From an uncultured Planctomycetota bacterium (GTDB lineage Bacteria > Planctomycetota > Phycisphaerae > UBA1845 > Fen-1342): DNA of 44,104 nt. The notes below the pieces were generated by a model. The model was not told the origin of the DNA. It was given only the letters and a program-made list of their open reading frames with translations, and searched no databases. Below are positions 1 to 8,125 of this stretch, one piece after another (position 1 is the first letter of the stretch; the number at the start of each line of letters is the position of its first letter). A program made the position numbers and the translations under genes. The DNA is taken from assembly GCA_900696535.1 (NCBI GenBank), contig CAADGM010000110.1:1-44104 (forward strand), written 5' to 3'.

Positions 1-1478
1 AGGAAGTCCCAGTAGAGGGTTGTGAAGGGGCAGGCCCGCGGGCCGGTGCGTTGTGTCGGGTCATAGGCGCAGCCGCGGCAGTAGTCGCTCATCTTGTCGA
101 TGTAGCGTCCGCCGGCGGCGTAGGGCTTGGTGCCAACCAGGCCGCCGTCGGCGTGCATGACCATGCCGAGGGTGTTCGGCAGGGTGACCCAGTCGACGGC
201 GTCGACGTACATGCCGAGGTACCAATTGCTGATTTGCCGCGGATGGACGCCGGCGATCAGCGCAAGGTTGCCGGTGACCATGAGGCGCTGGATGTGGTGG
301 CCGTAGCCGTGCTGGAGGACTTGCTCCAGACAGAGCTTCAGGCAGCGGGCGTCCGTGTCGCCGGTCCAGTAGAACTCGGGCAGGCGGCCGTGTTGCTGGA
401 GCCCGTTCATCCCGGCGTATTCGGGGCCGGCGTGCCAATAGATGCCACGGATGAACTCGCGCCAGCCAAGCACCTGGCGGACGAAGCCCTCGACGCTTTG
501 GAGCGGTGCCCGTCCGTTGCGCCAGGCGGCCAGCGCAGAGTCGATGACCTCGCGCGGATCGAGGAGCTTGAGGTTGAGCGCGGGGCTGAGCAAGGAGTGG
601 AACAGGAACGGTTGGCCCGCGATCATGGCGTCCTGGTACGGTCCGAAGTTCGGCAGGCGATGCGTGACGAAGTCGCGCAGGGCTCGCAGGGCGTCGCGGC
701 GGGTCACAGGCCATGAGAAGTGGTCCAGGCGGCCAGGCAGCTCGGGCAGACGCTCGCAGACCAGGTGGATGACTTCGCGCGTGACAGCATCCGGCTCGAA
801 GCGTACCGGCGGCGAGGGCGTCGGGCCGTTTCGATACGGACGGCGGTTGTCGGCGTCGTAGTTCCAGCGGCCGCCTTCGGGCTCGCCATCCTCTTGAAGC
901 AGGATGCCACAGCGACGCCGCATCATGCGGTAGAAGTGCTCCAGCACGAGCTGGCGTCGGCCGGCGGCCCAGGCGGCGAACTCGGCGGGTGGCAGCAGAA
1001 AGTGATCGTCGTCATGCACGGCAGTGGGGATGGGCAGGTCGCGGCGCCAGCGTTCAAGCATGAGCATGATGCGCCACTCACCGGGGTGCACGACGTGCAT
1101 TGTCTGTGGTCGAAGCTCATCGACGGCGCGGCGCAGCTCGGTGTCCAGCGAGTGCGTGTTGGACGGGTCGTCGAGCGCGACGTAATGAACACGCAGGCCG
1201 CGTTTGACAAGGTCGAGCGCGAAGTGGCGCATCGCGGAGAGGAAGAGCGTCGTGCGCTGCTTGTGGCTGGGGACGTGACGCGATTCCCCGGCAACCTCGA
1301 GCATCAGGACGGCGTCACGAGCAGCGTCAAGGTTGCGGAGCGGCGCGGCGCGGGCGCTGAGCTGGTCGCCCAGTACAAGCAGCAGGTTGCGCACGCTCCC
1401 TCGAACTCGGAGTCGCGGGAAGTGTTCCGTCGCATGTGATCGGCGGCGCAGGCTCGTGGTCGTGGCGCGGCGGCTCAT
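1..1478 (-). CDS. phrB: FeS-type bacterial cryptochrome/photolyase (PhrB-like, probable (6-4) photolyase), 3' end cut by window
   Basis: The first 492 residues are visible; the C-terminus runs off the left edge, with probably 10-25 residues missing judged from the usual family length of about 500. It belongs to the deoxyribodipyrimidine photolyase-related (FeS-BCP) family, which repairs UV (6-4) photoproducts with FAD and carries a 4Fe-4S cluster. Cysteines at residues 379, 467, 470 and 483 have exactly the spacing of the cluster ligands of Agrobacterium PhrB (C350, C438, C441, C454), and the motifs GYGHHIQRLMVTGNLAL and YAAGGRYIDKMSDYC are typical. The ATG at 1478 overlaps the stop of the upstream gene in an ATGA, so it is the last visible gene of a translationally coupled operon. 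The family is clear; the exact lesion specificity and the antenna pigment are inferred from relatives. Confidence 0.93.
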   Translation of the reverse strand, partial: MSRRATTTSLRRRSHATEHFPRLRVRGSVRNLLLVLGDQLSARAAPLRNLDAARDAVLMLEVAGESRHVPSHKQRTTLFLSAMRHFALDLVKRGLRVHYVALDDPSNTHSLDTELRRAVDELRPQTMHVVHPGEWRIMLMLERWRRDLPIPTAVHDDDHFLLPPAEFAAWAAGRRQLVLEHFYRMMRRRCGILLQEDGEPEGGRWNYDADNRRPYRNGPTPSPPVRFEPDAVTREVIHLVCERLPELPGRLDHFSWPVTRRDALRALRDFVTHRLPNFGPYQDAMIAGQPFLFHSLLSPALNLKLLDPREVIDSALAAWRNGRAPLQSVEGFVRQVLGWREFIRGIYWHAGPEYAGMNGLQQHGRLPEFYWTGDTDARCLKLCLEQVLQHGYGHHIQRLMVTGNLALIAGVHPRQISNWYLGMYVDAVDWVTLPNTLGMVMHADGGLVGTKPYAAGGRYIDKMSDYCRGCAYDPTQRTGPRACPFTTLYWDF

Positions 1479-2983
1479 GTCAGCTCCCCGCTTGCCGACG
1501 GGCCGTGGCGTGCGCGGGCTTGCGCCGCGCGGCGAATTCCGTTGAGCATGCCCTGAAAGACCACGTGGTGGAGGGGGCTGACCGCGTACCAGTAAGCGAG
1601 GCCGGCGAGGCCGCGGGGACGAAAGCGCGCGGTTTGCGTCAGGCGCGTCACGGCGTCCGGGTCGCTCGTGACCTGGAACTCGAGTACGGCCTGGCCCGGA
1701 AGGCGCATTTCAGCGCGCAGCTCGAGGCGTCGGCCGGGCTCGATTGCGCTGACGCGCCAGAAGTCGAGCGCCTCGCCGGGTCGCAGGTCGCGCGGATCGC
1801 GCCGGCCGCGACGCAGGCCCGGGCCGCCCAGGAGCTTGTCGAGCCAGCCCCGCAGCACCCAGAGCCAGTCGGCCGCGTAGTAGCCCTGCGTGCCGCCGAT
1901 GCGCGCGACCGTGTCGAAGACGAGCTCGGGTGGTGCGGCGACGCGTGTTTCGCGCCGGTCGATGAACACTTTTCCGCCGGACCAGTCGGCGTCGCCGGGG
2001 ATGGGACCGGCATCGGACCAGGCCGTCTCGACCGCGTGCCCGACGAGGTTGCCGAGCGCCGCGTCGATGGCTTCGCGCGCGGTGAGGAGACGTTGCGGCA
2101 TGAGGTGCTGCGCGGACTGCTCGCGGCAGACGACGCGGTTGCGCAGGCCCTCGGCGAGGGGGCGGGCGATGCGGGCGCTGATGGGCGTGACCAGGTGGAT
2201 CCACAGCGAGCTGAGGCGGGGTGTGAGGACGGGGACGGGGATGATGATGCGGCGTGGCAGGCCGAGCGCCGCGGCCATGATCTGCATGAGTTCGTGGTAG
2301 GTGAGCACGTCGGCGCCGCCGATATCGAGCGTGCGGCCGACAGTCTCGGGCGTGTGGAGGCACGCGACCAGGTAGTGCAGCACGTTACGGATGGCGATGG
2401 GTTGGCACTCGGTCGAGACCCAGCGCGGCGTGATCATGATGGGCAGGCGCTCGACCAGGTAGCGGAGGATCTCGAAGGAGGCCGAGCCGGAGCCGATGAT
2501 CATGGCAGCGCGGAGCACGGTGACGGGCACGGGGCCGCTACGCAGGGCGATTTCGACTTCGCGGCGCGAGGAGAGGTGCTCGCTGAGGTTGGGGCCGGTT
2601 TCGCCCAGGCCGCCGAGGTAGATGATGCGTTCGAGTCCGGCTTCGGCGGCAGCGCGGGCGAAGGTGAGGGCCAGGGCGCGATCACGGTCACGGTAGGCGC
2701 GGCCCGCGGCCATCATCGAGTGCACGAGGTAAAAGGCGGCGCCGCAGCCCTGCATGGCGTGCGTGAGGGACTGCGGCTCGGCGGCGTCTCCGGCGCATAG
2801 TTGGACGCGGGGATGCGTGGCCCAGGGTCGGGTGCGAAGCTTGTCTGCGCAGCGGACGAGGCAGCGGACGCTGTAGCCGGCATCGAGGAGGCGCGGGACG
2901 AGGCGGCCGCCGATGTAGCCGGTGGCGCCGGTCACGAGCACGGGGCGCGTCGCGGAGGGTTGCGCGGTGGGCGGCTGCGTCAT
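1475..2983 (-). CDS. YbjT-like NAD(P)-binding SDR protein with C-terminal DUF2867 domain
   Basis: A 502-residue protein with an N-terminal atypical SDR (NmrA/YbjT-like) Rossmann domain. The nucleotide-binding motif VTGATGYIGGRL lies near residue 17, followed by LVRCADKL and YLVHSMM segments. The C-terminal 170 residues (from about VFIDRRETRVAAPPELVF) match the DUF2867/SRPBCC-like half of E. coli YbjT, and the length is close to YbjT (about 476). No substrate is established for this family. The gene is coupled by 4-nt overlaps to both neighbours (ATGA at 2980-2983 and at 1475-1478), so it belongs to the photolyase operon. A redox or lipid-related role accompanying light stress is only an inference from context. 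Confidence 0.85.
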   Translation of the reverse strand: MTQPPTAQPSATRPVLVTGATGYIGGRLVPRLLDAGYSVRCLVRCADKLRTRPWATHPRVQLCAGDAAEPQSLTHAMQGCGAAFYLVHSMMAAGRAYRDRDRALALTFARAAAEAGLERIIYLGGLGETGPNLSEHLSSRREVEIALRSGPVPVTVLRAAMIIGSGSASFEILRYLVERLPIMITPRWVSTECQPIAIRNVLHYLVACLHTPETVGRTLDIGGADVLTYHELMQIMAAALGLPRRIIIPVPVLTPRLSSLWIHLVTPISARIARPLAEGLRNRVVCREQSAQHLMPQRLLTAREAIDAALGNLVGHAVETAWSDAGPIPGDADWSGGKVFIDRRETRVAAPPELVFDTVARIGGTQGYYAADWLWVLRGWLDKLLGGPGLRRGRRDPRDLRPGEALDFWRVSAIEPGRRLELRAEMRLPGQAVLEFQVTSDPDAVTRLTQTARFRPRGLAGLAYWYAVSPLHHVVFQGMLNGIRRAAQARARHGPSASGELT

Positions 2984-4380
2984 GGCGTAACGGTGTCAGG
3001 ATTGTGGCGGCCCAGGACGTGCCGGAGCGCGGCTTCGAGCGTGTCGTGACGGAACGCGTATCCGCTACGGAGCAGGATCTCTGGTGCAACACGCGTGCTG
3101 GCCAGGACGGTCTCTTCGGCCATCTGGCCAAGCATGAGTCGCAGCGCGGCGGCGGGTGCGGGGAGGACGGCGGGTCGGTGCAGGACGCGTCCGAGCGTGG
3201 CTGCGAACTCGGCGCTGGTGACCGGGTTCGGCGCCACGACGTTGATTGGGCCGTGCAGGTCGGGGTCGGTCACAACGTGGTGAATGGCGCCGATCACGTC
3301 GTCGATACTGATCCAGCTCATGAATTGCCGGCCGCTTCCGACGGGGCCGCCGAGTCCGAGCGAGAAGAGGGGCAGGAGCTTGGCGAGCGCTCCGCCGCGC
3401 GGGCTGAGCACCACGCCGATGCGCAGTACGGCGACGCGCATGTTCAGGTCGCGGGCGGCGAGCGCTTCGCGCTCCCACGCGACGGCGGTGTCGGCGAGGA
3501 AGCCCTTGCCGGGAGGGCTGGATTCGGTGAGCAGCTCGTCGCCTCGGTCGCCGTAGTAGCCGATGGCCGAGGCGGAGACGAGTGCTCGCGGTCGGGGCTG
3601 GAGGCGTGCGAGCGACCGGACGATGGCGCGGACGGCGTCGACACGGGAGCTTCGGATGCGCTCCATGACGTCGGGGGTCCACCGCCCGGCGGCGATGTTC
3701 TCGCCGGCCAGGAGAACCAGGGCGTCGACGTCGGCGAGTCGCTCGGGTTGGTGGAGGCCGGCCTTGGCGTCCCACTGAAGCTCATCTGGCGACTGGGCCG
3801 CTCGGCGAACGAGCTTGAGGACGCGATGGCCGGCGGTGGTGAGCAGCGCGGTGAGGGCGGTGCCGACGAGACCGCTGGCGCCGCTGACGGCGATGGTGAG
3901 CGGCGTGGGGTCCTTGAGTCGAGCGAGCATGGCCAGGTCCTGTCGGGTCACGTCGTGCCGGTAACGGAAGAGGCGTGAGAGCTTGCGGCGCACGAGGCGA
4001 GCGCCGAGCAGTCCGCCGATCTTCCCGCCGGGCAAGCGGTAGGACAAGCTGTCCCGCAGGAGGCAACGGTTGGTCGAGACGGGGATCAACTCGTGGACGT
4101 GCTCCCACCGCGGAAATGGGCCGCGCACGGAGACGTCGCGAAACTGGCGGCCGGGCAGGCAGGCGTCATGACGCGCGAGCCAGCGGCGGCGCAGCGGGCC
4201 GAAGGCGACTTCGAGTTCGACCGTCGAGCCATCGCGGATGCCGTGCCCGGGGGAAACGATTCTGACGCGCTCCCAAGGAGGTGTCAGGCGCTCGAGGGCA
4301 CCGGGGCGGTCGTGCCAGTCGAAGGCGCTGGCCGCGGAGACGTCGAGAGCGGACTCAGCCACGAATCGCTCGGGGTTCAT
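2980..4380 (-). CDS. SRPBCC domain fused to TIGR01777-family (YfcH-like) epimerase/oxidoreductase
   Basis: A 466-residue two-domain protein. Residues 1 to about 150 form an SRPBCC/START-like ligand-binding domain (FVAESALDVSAASAFDWHDR, then LTPPWERVRIVSPG). Residues 160-455 form a TIGR01777 NAD(P)-binding domain with IAVSGASGLVGTAL, LLAGENIAAGRW, SASAIGYYGDRGDELLTE and the RIGVVLSPRGGALAKLLPLF segment that is diagnostic of the family. The two-domain order is a known family arrangement. The substrate is unknown. Both ends overlap neighbouring genes by ATGA, so it is the second gene of the four-gene operon that ends in the photolyase. Confidence 0.88.
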   Translation of the reverse strand: MNPERFVAESALDVSAASAFDWHDRPGALERLTPPWERVRIVSPGHGIRDGSTVELEVAFGPLRRRWLARHDACLPGRQFRDVSVRGPFPRWEHVHELIPVSTNRCLLRDSLSYRLPGGKIGGLLGARLVRRKLSRLFRYRHDVTRQDLAMLARLKDPTPLTIAVSGASGLVGTALTALLTTAGHRVLKLVRRAAQSPDELQWDAKAGLHQPERLADVDALVLLAGENIAAGRWTPDVMERIRSSRVDAVRAIVRSLARLQPRPRALVSASAIGYYGDRGDELLTESSPPGKGFLADTAVAWEREALAARDLNMRVAVLRIGVVLSPRGGALAKLLPLFSLGLGGPVGSGRQFMSWISIDDVIGAIHHVVTDPDLHGPINVVAPNPVTSAEFAATLGRVLHRPAVLPAPAAALRLMLGQMAEETVLASTRVAPEILLRSGYAFRHDTLEAALRHVLGRHNPDTVTP

Positions 4381-5153
4381 CGCGAGTTCTTGGCGCGGAG
4401 CGTGGCCAGGCCGCCGTCGACGCCGAGGACCTGCCCGGTGATCCAGGCGCTGTCGTCGCTGAGGAGCCAGGCGATCGAGGCGGCCACGTCGTCCGGTTCG
4501 CCGATGCGGCCGAGAGCGTGCATGGCCGCGGAGGCGCGGAGGGAGGCTTCGTTCGATGTCAATCGATGCGTGAGTGGCGTTCGAGTCAGGCCGGGGGCGA
4601 CCGCGTTGATTCGAATGCCATAGGGGGCGTAGGTGGCGGCGGCCGAGAGGGTGAGCCCTTCCACTGCGGCCTTGGCGGCGGCGATGGCCTCGTGGTTGGC
4701 GAGGCCGACGCGGGCAGCGGCGGAGGAGACGAGGACCACGGCGCCGCCGGTTTGCCGCATGGTGCGGCCTGCGGCGCGGACGGTTGCGAAGGCGGAGCCG
4801 AGGTTGGCGGCCAGGACCCCGGCGAGTTCTTCCTGCGTTGTGAGATGGGCTGGTTTGAGCAGGAGGGAGCCTACGCAGTTGGCGACTCCGTCAATGCGGC
4901 CGGTGCGCTCCAGGGCACGGTCGAAGCAGGCGTCCACGTGATCCAGTCGCGTGGCGTCGATGTGGATCGCCAGCGCGCCGAGCTGGTCAGCCAAGGTGTC
5001 GAGGCGTGTCCGGTCGCGCGCGGCCAAAACCAGCTTGGCGCCGCACGCTGCAAGGCGGCGTGCGAGGGCCGAGCCGATGCCACCCGTTGCGCCGAGGACC
5101 ATGTAGACGCGCGGGTGAGCGACTCCGGGGGCGCCGTTGGGTGGTGAGCCCAT
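4377..5153 (-). CDS. SDR-family protein lacking the catalytic tyrosine; first gene of the photolyase operon
   Basis: A 258-residue classical-SDR-sized protein. The cofactor motif GATGGIGSA begins at residue 21; NCVG (the NNAG equivalent), SSAAARVG with the expected Ser, and INAVAPGLTRTPLT are all present. The active-site YxxxK, however, reads I157-A-A-A-K161: the lysine is kept and the tyrosine is replaced by isoleucine. The protein may therefore be catalytically altered or inactive, or act as a cofactor-binding subunit. The ATG at 5153 is preceded by GGAG at a normal distance. It is the promoter-proximal gene of the minus-strand operon and diverges from the MerR/CarH-like regulator. Confidence 0.87.
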   Translation of the reverse strand: MGSPPNGAPGVAHPRVYMVLGATGGIGSALARRLAACGAKLVLAARDRTRLDTLADQLGALAIHIDATRLDHVDACFDRALERTGRIDGVANCVGSLLLKPAHLTTQEELAGVLAANLGSAFATVRAAGRTMRQTGGAVVLVSSAAARVGLANHEAIAAAKAAVEGLTLSAAATYAPYGIRINAVAPGLTRTPLTHRLTSNEASLRASAAMHALGRIGEPDDVAASIAWLLSDDSAWITGQVLGVDGGLATLRAKNSR

Positions 5154-5205
5154 CGCTTGCTCCGGCTGGGTGAGTTGCCGTGTACTTCGGCCAGCCCTCA
5201 GGGGC

Positions 5206-5233
5206 GACGCCCGCGGGACGGCCCGCGGGCGTC
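5206..5233. repeat. Perfect 12-bp inverted repeat (hairpin) in the leader of the photolyase operon
   Basis: GACGCCCGCGGG at 5206-5217 and its exact complement at 5222-5233 flank a 4-nt loop. It lies 53-80 nt before the start codon of the first operon gene on the minus strand. It could be a leader RNA hairpin, a terminator-like attenuator without a U-tract, or a protein-binding palindrome. Confidence 0.6.
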
Positions 5234-5298
5234 TCGTGAGGGGCAGCGTTCATCGTCACACGCCCGATCAGGCGATAAACGGCCAACTCGTGCGAATC

Positions 5299-5322
5299 GT
5301 TCATATTGTTCATGCCAGTTCG
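5299..5322. promoter_or_regulatory. Candidate operator: phased GTTCA direct repeats between the divergent operons
   Basis: GTTCA occurs at 5299-5303 and 5308-5312, with GTTCG at 5318-5322, i.e. a spacing of 9-10 bp (about one helical turn). A further GTTCA is at 5451-5455, directly after the -10 box of the regulator gene. CarH/LitR-type regulators bind repeated half-sites near their own and the divergent promoter, so these are the best operator candidates. Binding is inferred. Confidence 0.35.
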
Positions 5323-5443
5323 CGGAAAGTCAAGGTGACTCGTGTGAGATTCTCCGGGTGCGCTCCCGGGACTCCGCCGGGCGGTGACGGGACACCCCCA
5401 GGGGTGGGCGCCGTCGGCAATAGCCGGTTGAATGTGTTGGCGG

Positions 5444-5449
5444 TATAAT
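5444..5449 (+). promoter_or_regulatory. Consensus -10 box (TATAAT) for the MerR/CarH-like regulator
   Basis: A perfect TATAAT lies 27 nt before the TTG start at 5477; no good -35 is seen at 17 bp. The predicted transcript would begin near 5456, which supports TTG 5477, preceded by GGAGG at 5467-5471, as the start. An in-frame ATG at 5432 would lie upstream of the -10 box and is therefore unlikely. Confidence 0.55.
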
Positions 5450-5476
5450 CGTTCAAATCGAGCATTGGAGGTCGCT

Positions 5477-6382
5477 TTGAAACCGATTCTCTCGCCGCGT
5501 GAGCTTGCCCAGGCCATAGGCGTCAGCGAGTCGTCGCTCAAGCGATGGGCGGACGATGGGCTGATCCGGGTGATGCGCACCGCGGGTGGGCATCGGCGGA
5601 TCACGATCGCGGAGGCGGTTCGGTTCATCCGGCAGTCGCGGGCGGCGATCGTGCGCCCGGACGTGTTGGGACTGGCCGACCTCGCCGTCATTCAGCGCGA
5701 CGACGCGGCCGGGGACTCCGACGCGGACCGACTGGAGCGATACCTGGTGGGAGGGCACGCGCGGCAGGCACGGGCATTCCTGATGTCCATGTACCTCAGT
5801 GGCCAGCCGGTGGCGGCGATCGTGGACGGGCCGGTACGGACCGCGATGGAGCGTTTGGGGCGGCTGTGGCAGCATGATGAGCGGGGGGTTTTCCTGGAGC
5901 ATCGCGCGGCGGAGATCTGCGCGAGCGCGATCATGCAACTCCAGGCGGCCCTCTCGACGCCCGAGGGTGCGCCGGCGGCGGTGGGCGGCGCGCCGCCCGG
6001 TGACCCGTACCTGATCGCGTCGCTGGCGGCGGCGACGGTGCTCATGGCCGAGGGGTTTCACGCGGTGAACCTCGGGGCCAACACGCCGATCGAGGCGTTG
6101 CTTCGCGCGGCGGAGGACGAGAAGGCGGCGCTGGTGTGGCTGTCGATCGGGGCGACGCCGGGGGCCGAGTTGCGGCAGCACATTCTGCGGCTGAGCGAGT
6201 CGCTTGCGGCGATGGGAGCGCGCCTGATCGTGGGCGGGTTCCACCACCACCTGGTCGGGCTGGCGGGCAGCGAGGCCGTCTTCGTCGGGCAGTCGATGGC
6301 GGAGCTGGCGGCGTTCGCCAAGGGGCTGCTGGCGGCGCGCGGCGGGCGGGGAGACGGAGCGTCAGTCGGATCGTCGGGCTGA
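5477..6382 (+). CDS. MerR-type HTH regulator with degenerate cobalamin-binding domain (CarH/LitR-like)
   Basis: 301 residues from a TTG start with SD GGAGG five bases upstream. Residues 5-52 are a MerR-type winged HTH (LSPRELAQAIGVSESSLKRW, then TAGGHRRI). Residues 80-155 form the four-helix-bundle domain that caps adenosylcobalamin in CarH, including W131-x9-E141-H142, the same motif and numbering as Thermus CarH. Residues 170-290 are a Rossmann-like B12-binding domain, but the E-x-H-x-x-G ligand motif reads D176-P-Y178-L-I-A181, and the residue after W131 is Gln where CarH has the light-state ligand His132. Both cobalt-ligating histidines thus appear replaced. By position it probably controls the divergent photolyase operon and itself. 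Its last 21 bases overlap the 3' end of malQ. Confidence 0.85.
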   Translation: MKPILSPRELAQAIGVSESSLKRWADDGLIRVMRTAGGHRRITIAEAVRFIRQSRAAIVRPDVLGLADLAVIQRDDAAGDSDADRLERYLVGGHARQARAFLMSMYLSGQPVAAIVDGPVRTAMERLGRLWQHDERGVFLEHRAAEICASAIMQLQAALSTPEGAPAAVGGAPPGDPYLIASLAAATVLMAEGFHAVNLGANTPIEALLRAAEDEKAALVWLSIGATPGAELRQHILRLSESLAAMGARLIVGGFHHHLVGLAGSEAVFVGQSMAELAAFAKGLLAARGGRGDGASVGSSG

Positions 6383-7981
6383 GCGAGAGCGCTGGTCCGC
6401 GTCGCTCGACGTCGGGATGCGCTCGTACGTCACCCCAAGCTCGCGGAGGCGCGCGGCGATCCGGGGATTCAACTGGTTGGGGAGCAGGCGCCACTCCCAG
6501 TTGCCGCGCTCGGTCGCAGGCGTGTTCATACGGGCGCGGTTGTCGAGGCCGAGCAGGTCCTGGGCGGGGATGACGGCCGTGCAGGCCGGCGACGCAAAGG
6601 CGAGCCGAATGAGGTCCCAGTGGATTTCTCGGCCCGTGGTGCCGAGGTAGCGGAGGGCGCGCTGCGCCGCGGTCAGGTCGCCGCGCTTGGCGCGACGTTT
6701 CGCGGCGGCTGCGCGGAGGCTGCGGAACCAGCCGACAGTGGTTTCGTTGTCGTGCGTGCCGGGGTAGACGACGCAGCTTCGCGGGAAGTTGTGGGGCTGG
6801 TTCTCGCGGCCGGCATCGTCGGTGGTGCCCCAGGCGAAGTGCAGCAGCCGCATGCCGGGGAAACCGAACTCGTCGCGGAGCCGGTGCGTTTCGGACGTGG
6901 TCGCGCCGAGGTCCTCAGCGATGACCTGTAGCTGTGCGCCGAGCTCACCGCGGAGCATCCTGAACAGGGCGCGGCCGGGCGTTGGGACCCACTTTCCGTT
7001 CTTGGCGGTCTTGTCGCGCCCGGGCACGGACCAGACGCGGTGATATCCGATGAAGTGGTCGAGCCGGACGGCGTCGAACTGGTCGAAGCAGCGGCGAAAG
7101 CGGCTGAGCCACCAGGCGAAGCCGCTCTTCTCGTGGCGGTCCCAGCGATATTGTGGATGGCGCCAGAGCTGCCCGGTCTTGCTGAACATGTCGGGCGGTA
7201 CGCCGGACTGGGTGCGCGGGCGGCCGTCGGCCTCGAGGTCAAAGAGGTGCTGGTGGGACCAGACGTCGGCGCTGTCGGGGGCGACGAAAATGGGGATGTC
7301 GCCCAGCAGGGCGACGCCGTGGTCGTGGGCGTACTGGCGCAGCTCGGACCACTGCTGGTCGGCGAGCCACTGGCAGAAGCGCTCAAACTCAGCGTGGTCG
7401 CGGTAGTCGTGACCGGTGCGGCGGATGATGTCGGGTGAGCAGCGGCGCAGCTCGTCAGGCCAGGTGGTCCAGGGCTTGTCCTTGAGGTGCGTGCGCAGGG
7501 CCATGAAGAAGGCGAAGGGGTCGAGCCAGGCGGCGTTTCGGTCGCAGTAGTCGCGGTAATCGGGTCGAGTCAGGCCGCCGCCGGCGAGGAAGGCCAGGAA
7601 GGCTCGGCGGAGCCGGTCGCGTTTGAACTTGGCGACGGCCGGGTAGACGACGCGGCCCGCGGGCAAGCCGGCGGGTGCCTTCAGGTCGCGCTTCTCGAGC
7701 CAGCCCTGTGCTGCGAGCTGGTCCAGCGAAATCAGCAGCGGGCTGATCGCGAAGGCGGATAGGGCGCTGTACGGCGAGTTGCCGGGGCCCGGCGGGTGAG
7801 TCGGGAGCATCTGCCACCAGCGCAGGCCGGCGGCGCTGAGGAAGTCCACGAAGGCGCGGGCCGCGGAGCCGAGGTCGCCGACGCCGTGCGGTGAAGGGAG
7901 GGAGGTCGGATGGAGCAGGACGCCGGCTGAGCGTGTGGCGAGCGCGAATCGCGGCGTGGCGACAAGCGGTCCGGGGTTCAT
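6362..7981 (-). CDS. malQ: 4-alpha-glucanotransferase (amylomaltase)
   Basis: A 539-residue GH77 enzyme of normal length. It disproportionates malto-oligosaccharides in the cytoplasm by transferring alpha-1,4-glucan segments. The N-terminus has the typical SAGVLLHPTSLPSPHGVGDLG and MLPTHPPGPGNSPYS. The catalytic residues are visible: nucleophile D308 in VRLDHFIGYHR, acid/base E356 in VIAEDLGA, and D411 in YPGTHDNETT. No signal peptide is present. No clear SD precedes ATG 7981. The upstream region contains the 34-bp hairpin array. It would process the maltodextrins imported by the ABC system encoded at 11-15 kb. Confidence 0.96.
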   Translation of the reverse strand: MNPGPLVATPRFALATRSAGVLLHPTSLPSPHGVGDLGSAARAFVDFLSAAGLRWWQMLPTHPPGPGNSPYSALSAFAISPLLISLDQLAAQGWLEKRDLKAPAGLPAGRVVYPAVAKFKRDRLRRAFLAFLAGGGLTRPDYRDYCDRNAAWLDPFAFFMALRTHLKDKPWTTWPDELRRCSPDIIRRTGHDYRDHAEFERFCQWLADQQWSELRQYAHDHGVALLGDIPIFVAPDSADVWSHQHLFDLEADGRPRTQSGVPPDMFSKTGQLWRHPQYRWDRHEKSGFAWWLSRFRRCFDQFDAVRLDHFIGYHRVWSVPGRDKTAKNGKWVPTPGRALFRMLRGELGAQLQVIAEDLGATTSETHRLRDEFGFPGMRLLHFAWGTTDDAGRENQPHNFPRSCVVYPGTHDNETTVGWFRSLRAAAAKRRAKRGDLTAAQRALRYLGTTGREIHWDLIRLAFASPACTAVIPAQDLLGLDNRARMNTPATERGNWEWRLLPNQLNPRIAARLRELGVTYERIPTSSDADQRSRSARRSD

Positions 7982-8125
7982 GGGGCGGGATTCTAGCGGG
8001 TCAGCCCGGAGCTGAGCAGACGCTGCTGTCGGAACCGATCGTGCGGGCGATCGGAGTCATGCGCGCGTGGTGGGGTGCGCTGGCCGCGGTGGGGCCGGTT
8101 GACGGTCTGGGCGCATGCCGGGGGG

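Noticed and set aside
5432..5476. ATG 5432 as start of the MerR/CarH-like gene
   Set aside because: It lies upstream of the -10 box, and the TTG at 5477 has a strong SD with the family N-terminus beginning there.
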